From the NCBI GenBank assembly GCA_017405065.1, contig JAFRBD010000050.1, positions 1-40,744 of the forward strand: a stretch of DNA of 40,744 bases. The letters run 5' to 3'. This stretch comes from Ruminococcus sp. GTDB taxonomy: Bacteria; Bacillota; Clostridia; Oscillospirales; Acutalibacteraceae. This document shows, one piece after another, positions 1-7,626 of the stretch. Below the pieces are notes generated by a model, which saw only the letters and a program-made list of their open reading frames with translations, made no database searches and had not been told where the DNA came from. Every line of letters begins with the position of its first letter. Positions within the stretch are counted from its first letter, which is position 1. A program made the translations under genes and the position numbers.

Positions 1-141
1 ACCGACACCCGCGGGAACGAGGTGCATACGTGGGCTGTACATCACACTTGCTATGCGGGTGTGAAGCCCTACGACGAGTATGTGCAGACCGAAGAACGCC
101 GCCCCGACTACAACACGGTAACGGAGTTTAAGCTCCGCTAC
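1..141. repeat. Terminal duplication, left copy
   Basis: These 141 bases are identical to the last 141 bases of the window (40604-40744). The reading frame of the head-tail adaptor gene continues correctly when the two copies are merged, so this is an assembly overlap of a circular or circularly permuted molecule and not two biological repeats. Unique length is 40603 bp. Confidence 0.95.
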
Positions 142-294
142 TGTGCGAAGACTGCGGAGATAGTCCCGGAAACGTACCGCATAAAGTACGGCGGGACTAT
201 ACACCGCATACTCACGGCGACGGACGTTAACGGTGCACATCAGATCATCAAGATCAAGGCGGTGATTGACAGTGGCAAAGCAGCGGCGACCTGA
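1..294 (+). CDS. Head-tail adaptor (3' part of a gene crossing the contig junction)
   Basis: This is the C-terminal part of a 117-residue protein whose start lies at 40544 at the other end of the window. Joined over the 141-bp overlap it reads MRPDYSEFDRRITVEKA and runs to the TGA at 292-294. Size and position, after an HK97 gp6-like connector and before a gp10-like protein, fit the SPP1 gp16-type head-completion family (Phage_H_T_join), which closes the portal channel and joins head to tail. The family call rests on synteny and general character; no single diagnostic motif is visible. The protein is basic and beta-rich. Confidence 0.75.
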   Translation, partial: TDTRGNEVHTWAVHHTCYAGVKPYDEYVQTEERRPDYNTVTEFKLRYCAKTAEIVPETYRIKYGGTIHRILTATDVNGAHQIIKIKAVIDSGKAAAT

Positions 295-658
295 GATACA
301 GATCGACATAATGCGCGAGCTGACCGAATACACGGAAGAGATCGCGCAGGAGATCGAAAAGGCGGCGGACAGGAGGGCGAAAGAAGCGGTGAAAACGCTG
401 AAAGAGACCTCTCCGCGAAGCAAGAAGAACCGCGAGCACTACGCCGACGGCTGGACTGTGAGAAAGCAGAAAGGCGCGGGCAAGCTGGAAGTCACCATAT
501 ACAACCGCAAGAAGCCGCACCTCACGCATCTGCTGGAGTACGGCTGGCTGAAAAAGAGCGGCAAGCGCGTGAAGGGCAGACCTCACATCGAGCCCGTGCA
601 GGAAAAGCTCAACCGCGATTTTGAAGCCGACTGCGAAAACATCATCAAGAACACATAA
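272..658 (+). CDS. HK97 gp10-like head-tail protein
   Basis: The start is taken as GTG 272, about 8 bases after an AAGGCGGTGA ribosome site at 256-265; a TTG at 266 is less likely. The protein is about 128 residues. A charged N-terminal helix (residues 10-45) is followed by a segment of alternating basic residues and a mid-protein LTHLLEYGW motif, typical of HK97 gp10-like minor head-tail proteins (PF04883 family). It overlaps the adaptor gene upstream and is followed by a tail completion gene, the usual order for this module. It is expected to sit at the neck or tail terminator interface. Confidence 0.8.
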   Translation: MAKQRRPEIQIDIMRELTEYTEEIAQEIEKAADRRAKEAVKTLKETSPRSKKNREHYADGWTVRKQKGAGKLEVTIYNRKKPHLTHLLEYGWLKKSGKRVKGRPHIEPVQEKLNRDFEADCENIIKNT

Positions 659-670
659 GGCGGTGGGGAA

Positions 671-994
671 ATGACGATAGACGAATTTTGCGAAGTCTTA
701 GACGGCTTCACGCGGGTCACGGGCATACCCTATCGGCACTATGTATACTCGAAGCCCACCCCCGCGCCCTGTCTCGTATACTACGAGATGGACGGCGAGG
801 ACGTGCAGGCGGACGGGATAAACGTACTTGACGACGTTTATATCCGCGCCGAGCTGTATGTAAGACCCACCGACAGCGCATCGGGGGCGGCATTCGAGGA
901 ACTGCTCACCGCGAACGGGCTGTCCTACGACCGGGAAAGGGCGTGGGTAGACGAACGCGGCGAAGTAGTCATATACTACGACATAACGATTTAA
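671..994 (+). CDS. Tail completion / terminator protein
   Basis: A 107-residue protein starting at ATG 671 just after GGCGGTGGGG. It lies between the gp10-like gene and the major tail protein, where siphophages encode the tail terminator or tail-completion protein that caps the tail tube. The N-terminal helix followed by a beta-rich domain (PAPCLVYYEMDG, DDVYIRAELYV) fits that family's small alpha/beta fold. The assignment is based mainly on position and size. Confidence 0.6.
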   Translation: MTIDEFCEVLDGFTRVTGIPYRHYVYSKPTPAPCLVYYEMDGEDVQADGINVLDDVYIRAELYVRPTDSASGAAFEELLTANGLSYDRERAWVDERGEVVIYYDITI

Positions 995-1018
995 CGATAT
1001 AAAAAAGGGGGAAAACAC

Positions 1019-1846
1019 ATGGCAAAAGCAGCAATGAAGCGGACTTTGCGGGGCGCGACATACTTCCCCGCGACCGCGGAATTTAACGAAAACACGGGCG
1101 AGACTACCGTAACATACGGCGCGGCTCGTCAGCTCAACAGCTACAAAAGCGGCACAAGGTCCTACACTTGCGACCCTGTGGGTGAAACTAAGGAAGTGTG
1201 GGCGGACGGTATCAAAATCTACAGTGAAACCGTCAACGGCGGATATGAGATCAATCTTGAGATCGTGTCCCTGCTCGACAAGCAGCTCCTTATCGACTGG
1301 CTCAACTATATAGCCGTCGAGGGCGGCGTGGCAGAGCCTACATCTTCGCCCGAGCTGCCCTACTTCGGGCTTGCGATCTACGAGGATACCTCCGACGGCG
1401 TCGGGCAGACGCTTTGGTTCCCGTGGGTACAGGGCAACGGCAGACCTTCCGAAAGCGGCAAGACCGCCGAAGGCACGAGCTTTGACCCGACCTTCCCGAC
1501 CGTGCCGCTGAAAGCAACGGGAACGCCCGACGGCGACGACCATTTTTGCCTCTACAAGCTGGACGGCAAGAACAGGCTCACCGCTCCGCCTTCCGGCACG
1601 CAGGTACCCGGAGTTGAGCTCAGCACCCACTACATCGAGCTCGTCGAGGACGACACCTTTACACTCACGGCGTTTACCGCACCCGCAGGGCAGACAGTCA
1701 CCTGGACATCGGGCAGCAGCTCCGTCGCTACCGTTTCGGGCGGCGTAGTCACCGCGGAGGGCGCGGGCAACACCATCATCACAGCCTCGATCACTGTGGA
1801 CGGCGTGACCTATACGGACACCTGCACTGTGATAGTTACTGCGTGA
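1019..1846 (+). CDS. Major tail tube protein with C-terminal Ig-like (Big_2) domain
   Basis: 275 residues, preceded by a clear AAAGGGGGAAAA ribosome site. Residues about 1-195 are the tail-tube domain, made up of beta strands (ATYFPATAEFNENTGETTV, GGYEINLEI, LPYFGLAIYED). Residues about 203-275 form a bacterial Ig-like group 2 domain: the VTWTSGSSSVATVSGGVVTA stretch with a later GNTIITA and a terminal TCTVIVTA are typical Big_2 strands. Such domains decorate the outside of tail tubes and may bind carbohydrate. A hairpin terminator follows, so this abundant protein may be expressed at a level set partly by attenuation. Confidence 0.9.
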   Translation: MAKAAMKRTLRGATYFPATAEFNENTGETTVTYGAARQLNSYKSGTRSYTCDPVGETKEVWADGIKIYSETVNGGYEINLEIVSLLDKQLLIDWLNYIAVEGGVAEPTSSPELPYFGLAIYEDTSDGVGQTLWFPWVQGNGRPSESGKTAEGTSFDPTFPTVPLKATGTPDGDDHFCLYKLDGKNRLTAPPSGTQVPGVELSTHYIELVEDDTFTLTAFTAPAGQTVTWTSGSSSVATVSGGVVTAEGAGNTIITASITVDGVTYTDTCTVIVTA

Positions 1847-1897
1847 ACATAAAAAATCGGCAAAATACCTCCTATAAACCATCTCATAAGGGCATAG

Positions 1898-1922
1898 AGC
1901 CCCGCTCGAAGGGGCGGGGCTT
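1898..1922 (+). terminator. Hairpin terminator after the major tail gene
   Basis: An 8-bp perfect stem (AGCCCCGC at 1898-1905 with GCGGGGCT at 1914-1921) encloses an 8-base loop and is followed by only three T residues. The weak T tract suggests partial termination, separating the abundant tail-tube message from downstream tail genes. Confidence 0.6.
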
Positions 1923-1949
1923 TACGCTTATCCGAAAGGGGCAGAACAT

Positions 1950-2222
1950 ATGATAAGAGCAGGCAGCACGCCCGAAGGCATGAGCACGGGCGAAGTAAAT
2001 GCATATATCAACTACATGGCAAAGCAGCATCCCGATATCAAGTCGGGAACGCTGGATATCGAGCTGATCGACGGCGAGGAGGTAGGGCTCACGCTCACGC
2101 CCGACGTGGTACGCTTCCAGCGCATACGGCGTATCACCGGATATCTTGTCGGCGACCTGAGCCGCTTCAACAATGCCAAGCGTAAAGAGGTCGATGACAG
2201 AGTGGAACATATCGGCATATGA
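1950..2222 (+). CDS. Short protein resembling the C-terminal segment of anaerobic ribonucleotide reductase (NrdD)
   Basis: 90 residues, ATG 1950 preceded by GAAAGGGGC. The C-terminal part (RRITGYLVGDLSRFNNAKR and EVDDRVEH) matches the conserved end of class III ribonucleotide reductase NrdD, where VTGYLV...RFNNAK..E...R..H is a signature. The N-terminal part (GMSTGEVNAYINYM) is not from the catalytic barrel, and the glycyl-radical and active-site regions are absent, so it cannot be a reductase alone. Short NrdD-like orphans of this kind occur in Clostridia prophages. It overlaps by four bases with a zinc-ribbon gene, notable because NrdD itself carries a zinc site. Role unknown; it sits in the tail module between tail tube and tail chaperone. 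Confidence 0.7.
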   Translation: MIRAGSTPEGMSTGEVNAYINYMAKQHPDIKSGTLDIELIDGEEVGLTLTPDVVRFQRIRRITGYLVGDLSRFNNAKRKEVDDRVEHIGI

Positions 2223-2398
2223 AGAAAAGCAAGAAAGATAAGCCCCGTCCGCGCTGGTACTGCAAGAAGTGCGGCATGATGTGGGTGAGTGCGGAAAAAA
2301 AGTACATAGACTGCATACTCTGCGGGATAGCGGGAGAGCCGCTGAACGAGAGCGCAGAGAAAATGATAAGGAAAATAAGCGATGAAAAAATCGTATGA
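2219..2398 (+). CDS. Small zinc-ribbon protein
   Basis: 59 residues, beginning in an ATGA overlap with the NrdD-like gene, so probably translationally coupled. Two CxxC pairs (WYCKKCGMMW and DCILCG) about 18 residues apart form a rubredoxin-like zinc ribbon. Flanks are strongly basic (MKKSKKDKPRPR). Its 3' end overlaps the start of the tail chaperone gene by 17 bases. Too short for many gene callers, but its couplings and codon pattern support it. Confidence 0.75.
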   Translation: MKKSKKDKPRPRWYCKKCGMMWVSAEKKYIDCILCGIAGEPLNESAEKMIRKISDEKIV

Positions 2399-3041
2399 TA
2401 TAGGCGGGAGAACGCTCATGCTCCGCTCGAACGTGCATACATGGTTCAACTACAAAGCACAGTTTGGGCGGGAGCTGGCGGAGGACTTAAAAAGGGCTAT
2501 GGAGCTCGACGGGCTCAGAGAGCGTGCCGACGAAATCGAGAGCGCAAAAGTCTACGCCGAAGAGTGCCGGCTGTTCTTGCAGATACTCTGGGCGTTCGCC
2601 GACGAAGGCACGTCCGATATGCTGCCCTTTGACAGGTGGCTCACCACCGTGAGCGGTGTGGATATGCCCGAGATAGTAGCGACCGTCACGGAGCTGTATG
2701 TGAGCACCATGAAGCCCGACAAGCGCTATCGTATAGGCGCTAAGGACAGCGACGGCTCGACACTCACGACGGAGGAGCTCGCCGAGATGATCTACAGCTC
2801 GGGGGCGGACAGCTTAGCGCTCCGAGACCTGACGGTCGGCATGGCGCTCAACCTTGCCCACGCGCACATCAACGCCGTGCGCATGGCAAAAGGCGAGAAA
2901 GTTTCAGACCCCGAAAAGCAGTACAAGCAGATCAAAGAAATGCTCGACGCTATCGACAGCGGCGAAATACCGATGGAGAGCGTTGATCTGAAAGAGTACG
3001 AGCGACTGAAAGAAGCCGTGAAGGAGTGGGAAAATGGCTAA
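2382..3041 (+). CDS. Tail assembly chaperone
   Basis: 219 residues directly before the tape measure gene, overlapping it by 8 bases. The N-terminal half (YDIGGRTLMLRSNVHTWFNY ... FLQILWAFADEG) resembles the small tail chaperone (gpG-like); the C-terminal half (TTEELAEMIYSSGAD ... NAVRMAKGEKVSDPEKQYKQI) resembles the extension usually added by a programmed -1 frameshift (gpGT-like). Here both are in one frame, so no frameshift is needed for the long form. It should coat the tape measure during tail assembly and be absent from the virion. Confidence 0.75.
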   Translation: MKKSYDIGGRTLMLRSNVHTWFNYKAQFGRELAEDLKRAMELDGLRERADEIESAKVYAEECRLFLQILWAFADEGTSDMLPFDRWLTTVSGVDMPEIVATVTELYVSTMKPDKRYRIGAKDSDGSTLTTEELAEMIYSSGADSLALRDLTVGMALNLAHAHINAVRMAKGEKVSDPEKQYKQIKEMLDAIDSGEIPMESVDLKEYERLKEAVKEWENG

Positions 3042-6000
3042 GAAAATAAAGGGCATAACCGTCCAGCTCGGCGGCGACACTAGCGGACTGACGAAAGCGC
3101 TTTCGGAAGCCGATAAAAGCCTTGCGGCTACCCAAAAGGAAATAAACGAGGTACAAAAGGGCTTGAAGCTCGACCCCTCGAACGTCACTCTCATGGCTCA
3201 GAAGCAGGAGCTGCTCACGAAAGCCATATCGGACACGAGCGCGAAGCTGAGAGCCCTTGAAGAAAATCAGGAAAAGGCGAAAAGAGCCTTTGAAGCTAAC
3301 GCCGAGTGGGAACGGAAGTACGCCCCGCTGAAAGAGTCTATCGACAAAGCGAGTGCAAGCCTGAAAGAGCTGAAAGCCAAGCAGGACGAAGCAAAAAAAG
3401 CATTTGAAGCGGGGACGCTCAGCTCGGAAGACTATGAGAAAGTAAAAGCCGAGACCAAGGAAGCCGAAAAAGCGCTTGTCGACCTGAAGGAGCAGAAAAA
3501 GCAGCTTGACGCGCAGTTCGCGGACGGACATATCACTGCCGAAGAATACAGGGCATACCAGCGGGAAGTCGAGAACACCCGCAGTCACCTGCAAGGCTTG
3601 CAGAACGAGCTAAGCAACACCCGCGTGAACGCAGAGGAAGCGCACAAGAAAATCGCGGATTTCGGCACCCATGCAAAAGAGACGTTCGCGGGCGTAGCAA
3701 AAGCTGCCGCAGCCGTAGTCGCGGCGATAATCGCGGTCGGGACAAAGGTGCTCGAAGCGGGGCAGGACTTTGACAAATCAATGTCGGGCGTAGCGGCAAC
3801 AATGGGCTACTCGGTGGACGAGCTCAAGACCGAGGGCAGCGAGGCAAACAAGACGTTTGAACAGCTCAGAGCGACCGCGCAGGCATACGGAAAATCAACG
3901 GAGAAGTCCGCCACCGAAGCAAGCACGGCGCTCAATAACATGGCTCAGGCGGGCTATAACGCCGAGACCGCTATAGAGATGCTTTCTTCGGTGCTCGACC
4001 TCAGCAGTGCAGGGGAACTCGAACTCGCGGACAGCTCAAATTACGTCACGAACTCGCAGAAGGCGCTGGGGCTGACGCTCGAAGAGACAAAAGAGCTGAT
4101 CGACCAGATGGCGAAAGCCTCATCGAAGACGAACACCAAGGTCGGAGAGCTCGGCGACGGTATCCTAAAGATCGGCGGCACGGCTAAGACCCTGAGCGGC
4201 GGCACAAGAGAGCTCGTTGAAAATCTCGGTGTGCTTGCCGACAACAGCATAACAGCGGCAGAGGGAGGCACACATCTCCGAAACATCATACTCAGCCTTG
4301 AAAAGGCTATGAAAGACGGTGCTATCGAAATAAACGGCGTTAAAGTCGCAGTGACCGACACTGACGGCGAAATGCGTGAGATGTCAGAGGTCTTTCTTGA
4401 TGTTGAAGCCGCTATGAGCGGGCTGACGAAGACGGGAAAAGACACCGAGCTGCTCAAAATCTTTAATAAGACCGACCTTGCGGCGGTCAACGCTTTTCTC
4501 GGCACGACTGCCGAAAGGTGGGACGAGCTCAAAAACGAGATCGAAGATAGCGCAGGGGCGGCTCATGCGATGGCGGAAACCAAGCTCGACAACCTCGCGG
4601 GAGATATCACCCTCTTCAAATCCGCCCTTGAGGGCGCGGAGATAACGATATCCGACAAGCTCAACCCCAAGCTCCGCGAAACCGTGCAGTTTGGCACGGA
4701 GATGGTGAGCAGGCTTGCGGACGGCTTCGGGCAGGGCGGGCTTGCGGGGGCTGTGGAGCAGGCGCACAAGGTGATCGCCGAACAGCTCGGCGAAGAAGCA
4801 AAACTCATTTTCGGCGTCGAAGCGGCGGTCGAGGGTGCTGTATCGGCATGGCTGACATATAAGGGCGTAACACTGCTAACTGAAGGCATTGAAGCGCTGC
4901 AAGCTATGCTTGGGCTGACTCAGGCAAACACAGCGGCGACCGAAGAACTCAACGCGGCACAGGTGGCGAACCCTTACGCGCTGATAGCGGCGCTTGCAGT
5001 CGGTGCGGCGACAGCTATCAAAAAAATGATAGACATACAAACCGACCTGATAGATGAAGCATCGAACAGCTACGACCTGCTCGACGACAAACAGAAAGAG
5101 ATCGCCGACAACGCGAAAAAAATATCGTCGGAGATCGGCAAGAGCCGCGCCGAGTATAAGAAAAACCGCGAAGCCGTGGACGAGCAGACCGAAAGCTACA
5201 GGCTGATGGCGGACAAGCTCTACGAGCTGAACAACGCGGAAACCATGAACAGCGATGTGCGTAAGCAAATGCAGGTGTACATCGACAAGCTGAACGGCGC
5301 TATAAAAGGGCTGAACATTGAGCTCGACGGCGAGACGGGGCGGCTGAAAACACAGAAGGAGACCGTTGACGCGCTGATAGACAGCTACGACAAGCAGGCT
5401 AAGGCTCAGGCGGCGCAGCAGCACCTCACCGACCTCTACGATCAGCAGATATCTGCCGAGATAGAGCGCAAAAACGCGCTCGAAGCGGTGACGGAAGCAG
5501 AAAAGAAGCTGCTCGACCTCACGGAGAAAAAGAACATCGCGGCGCGGGCGTATAACGACGCGCTGGCACAGCGTGACGGGAGCTGGACGGCTTCCGAACA
5601 GCAGATAGACAACGAGAACCGCCTGCGGGCGAACCTTGAAGCGGCAACAAAAGCCGTGCAAGACCAGAAGGACAGGCTCGGAGAGCTGAACACGGCGTAT
5701 GTAGTGGCGGGGGACGCTCTGGCAGGCGTTAACGGCGATATTGAAGCGACAAACGAGCTGATAGGCGAGATGGGCGGCGCTATATCCGACACCGCCGAGA
5801 CTGCCGGCGAGGGCTTCGACAAGATCGCGGACGGCGCGGAGGACATGGCGAACAGCGTGGAGATATCCGCGGGAGAGCTCGCCGAAAAGCTGGAAACTAC
5901 CACAAGCAAAATCGAGGAGCTTATAAACGCCTATGAGTCGAAGCTCGCAAGCCGCACGGGAACGCTTCAAAGCTGGTTCGAGGTGAATGCGACCGTTAGC

Positions 6001-6906
6001 GGCGAGGAGGCGAGCTTCAACGCGCTGAGCACGGGGCTCAACAAGCAGATTTTGTCGTTCGAAAAGTGGAAAGACGACATTGCCCGGCTCGAAAGCGAGG
6101 GTATCAATCAGAATTTTCTCGATAAACTCAAAGACGCGGGTCCGCAGTCGCAGGAACTGGTAAGCGCTCTGCTCTCCGTGCCGCCCGAAAAGCGAAACAA
6201 ATACGCTGAAACATGGAACACTGCGTATCAGAGCGCGGCAAATACCGCCGAAGAACAGCTCAAACGCATGAAAACGGATACCGAAACGCAGATATCCACC
6301 ATGCTCGAAGAGCTGAACGGTATGTCCCCGCAGTTTGAGGCGACCTTCGGCGACCTCGCAAACGCGGCGGTCGATGGATATATACAAAAAATCAAAGAAC
6401 GCCTTCCCGAACTGAAAGAGTGGGGCAAGGTGATAGGCTCGGAGACGATGGACGGCGAAAAGGAAGAGACCGAGACCGCTTCACCGTCGAAGAAGTGGGC
6501 GGAGCTCGGCGGATATGCCGTCGAGGGCTACGAAAAGGGCATCAAGGACAGCATGAGCAAAGCCGTAAGCGCCGCACGAAAGATGGCTGACGACGCTATG
6601 AGCGCCGTGAGCAGGGCTCAGAGCGGCGGGGCTACGCTGGCGGGCGTGAAGAGCGCGGGGGCGGCTGTGAGAGCGACCGCAGAAGCGCAGGCGAGCACAC
6701 CGAGCACCGCGCAGGTGGTGATCGAAAGCGCCGTCAAGCCCGCAGACATCGAGAACGCCGTGCGAAACGTGCTGAATGAAGCGCTGAAAAACGTCGGACA
6801 AGGCGCGGTATACATGGACGGGCGAGAGGTCGGCGAGATCGTCTACCCCGTCGTGAACGTCCTCCAGGGCTACGATGTAGACGTAAAGACAAGAGGGGGT
6901 GCATAA
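3034..6906 (+). CDS. Tail tape measure protein
   Basis: 1290 residues, the longest gene, starting MAKKIKGITVQLGGDTSGL, a typical Gram-positive tape measure start. Residues about 20-215 are coiled coil; a hydrophobic stretch follows at about 220-240 (AKAAAAVVAAIIAVG). Residues about 250-510 carry the phage tail tape measure core domain (SGVAATMGYS ... NNMAQAGYNAETAIEMLSS ... ITAAEGGTHLRNII). A second hydrophobic and coiled region follows, and near residue 1150 there is an ASPSKKWAELG motif common near tape measure C-termini. At about 1.5 angstrom per residue it predicts a tail near 190 nm. It ends one base before the distal tail gene. Confidence 0.95.
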   Translation: MAKKIKGITVQLGGDTSGLTKALSEADKSLAATQKEINEVQKGLKLDPSNVTLMAQKQELLTKAISDTSAKLRALEENQEKAKRAFEANAEWERKYAPLKESIDKASASLKELKAKQDEAKKAFEAGTLSSEDYEKVKAETKEAEKALVDLKEQKKQLDAQFADGHITAEEYRAYQREVENTRSHLQGLQNELSNTRVNAEEAHKKIADFGTHAKETFAGVAKAAAAVVAAIIAVGTKVLEAGQDFDKSMSGVAATMGYSVDELKTEGSEANKTFEQLRATAQAYGKSTEKSATEASTALNNMAQAGYNAETAIEMLSSVLDLSSAGELELADSSNYVTNSQKALGLTLEETKELIDQMAKASSKTNTKVGELGDGILKIGGTAKTLSGGTRELVENLGVLADNSITAAEGGTHLRNIILSLEKAMKDGAIEINGVKVAVTDTDGEMREMSEVFLDVEAAMSGLTKTGKDTELLKIFNKTDLAAVNAFLGTTAERWDELKNEIEDSAGAAHAMAETKLDNLAGDITLFKSALEGAEITISDKLNPKLRETVQFGTEMVSRLADGFGQGGLAGAVEQAHKVIAEQLGEEAKLIFGVEAAVEGAVSAWLTYKGVTLLTEGIEALQAMLGLTQANTAATEELNAAQVANPYALIAALAVGAATAIKKMIDIQTDLIDEASNSYDLLDDKQKEIADNAKKISSEIGKSRAEYKKNREAVDEQTESYRLMADKLYELNNAETMNSDVRKQMQVYIDKLNGAIKGLNIELDGETGRLKTQKETVDALIDSYDKQAKAQAAQQHLTDLYDQQISAEIERKNALEAVTEAEKKLLDLTEKKNIAARAYNDALAQRDGSWTASEQQIDNENRLRANLEAATKAVQDQKDRLGELNTAYVVAGDALAGVNGDIEATNELIGEMGGAISDTAETAGEGFDKIADGAEDMANSVEISAGELAEKLETTTSKIEELINAYESKLASRTGTLQSWFEVNATVSGEEASFNALSTGLNKQILSFEKWKDDIARLESEGINQNFLDKLKDAGPQSQELVSALLSVPPEKRNKYAETWNTAYQSAANTAEEQLKRMKTDTETQISTMLEELNGMSPQFEATFGDLANAAVDGYIQKIKERLPELKEWGKVIGSETMDGEKEETETASPSKKWAELGGYAVEGYEKGIKDSMSKAVSAARKMADDAMSAVSRAQSGGATLAGVKSAGAAVRATAEAQASTPSTAQVVIESAVKPADIENAVRNVLNEALKNVGQGAVYMDGREVGEIVYPVVNVLQGYDVDVKTRGGA

Positions 6907-7626
6907 ATGTCTGTAAGAAAAATAGTGTTTGCGGGGCTTGACACCCTCGCAAGCGGGATCCGCATAGACTCCGAGAAGTCGGAAACGACGGGAGCGGAGG
7001 TCGGGACAGCCGAAGAAAATATCTCTTATAAAGTCGGGGGCATCATATACCCGACGGGGCGGGGGCTTGCGAACCTCACGTATGTGCTGATACTGCACGA
7101 TGAGCAGGGGCGGGGAGCTGTCGAGGCAAAGGCACGAATGATCGAAAACACGTTTTACGGTGTAAAAGGCGATCTTATAGACAGCGACAACCCGGGGCAA
7201 AAGTACACAAACGCCGTTTTTGTGGGGAGCGACCCTTTAAAGCCTGTTTCCCGCAACTGGACGTCGGCATATATGACTATACACTTCAAAGCCGACCCCG
7301 TGCCGCAGGATATAAACGCCATTAACGAGCGGGTGCTGAAATTTTCGGCAAACGGAAACGCCGCGATAAACATCACGAACAACGCGAGCTATACTATCAC
7401 CAAAAGCGGCAGCACTTCGGAGGCGGTAAGCTACACAGCCGCGGAGCCATACACCTATCTGCTCGTCGCAGTTACGGAAAACGCCGAGACGATAACGCTC
7501 AACGGTGCGGAGCTCACGCCCGATACGCCTTTCACGATGCCCGCAAGCGCCGAAATAGCTATATCACACACAGGCTACGGCTACTATGAGCTGTGGCACG
7601 ACACGCGGGAGGCGGTGAGCACATGA
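6907..7626 (+). CDS. Distal tail protein (Dit)
   Basis: 239 residues, ATG immediately after the tape measure stop and with an AGAGGGGGTGCATAA ribosome site inside that gene's end. Its position between tape measure and tail-associated protein and its size fit the siphovirus Dit family, which forms the hub under the tail tube. N-terminal strands (IVFAGLDTLASGIRID) and a C-terminal beta domain with ITNNASYTITKSGS are consistent. The stop overlaps the next start (ATGA). Confidence 0.8.
   Translation: MSVRKIVFAGLDTLASGIRIDSEKSETTGAEVGTAEENISYKVGGIIYPTGRGLANLTYVLILHDEQGRGAVEAKARMIENTFYGVKGDLIDSDNPGQKYTNAVFVGSDPLKPVSRNWTSAYMTIHFKADPVPQDINAINERVLKFSANGNAAINITNNASYTITKSGSTSEAVSYTAAEPYTYLLVAVTENAETITLNGAELTPDTPFTMPASAEIAISHTGYGYYELWHDTREAVST

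Noticed and set aside
1-141. Terminal repeats as true phage ends
   Set aside because: They split a gene in the middle of the head-tail module and are exactly the size of an assembler overlap; biological ends would be expected near the terminase genes.
4876-6387. Leftward open frame of 503 codons under the tape measure gene
   Set aside because: Shadow frame caused by codon bias; the rightward tape measure protein has recognisable domains.
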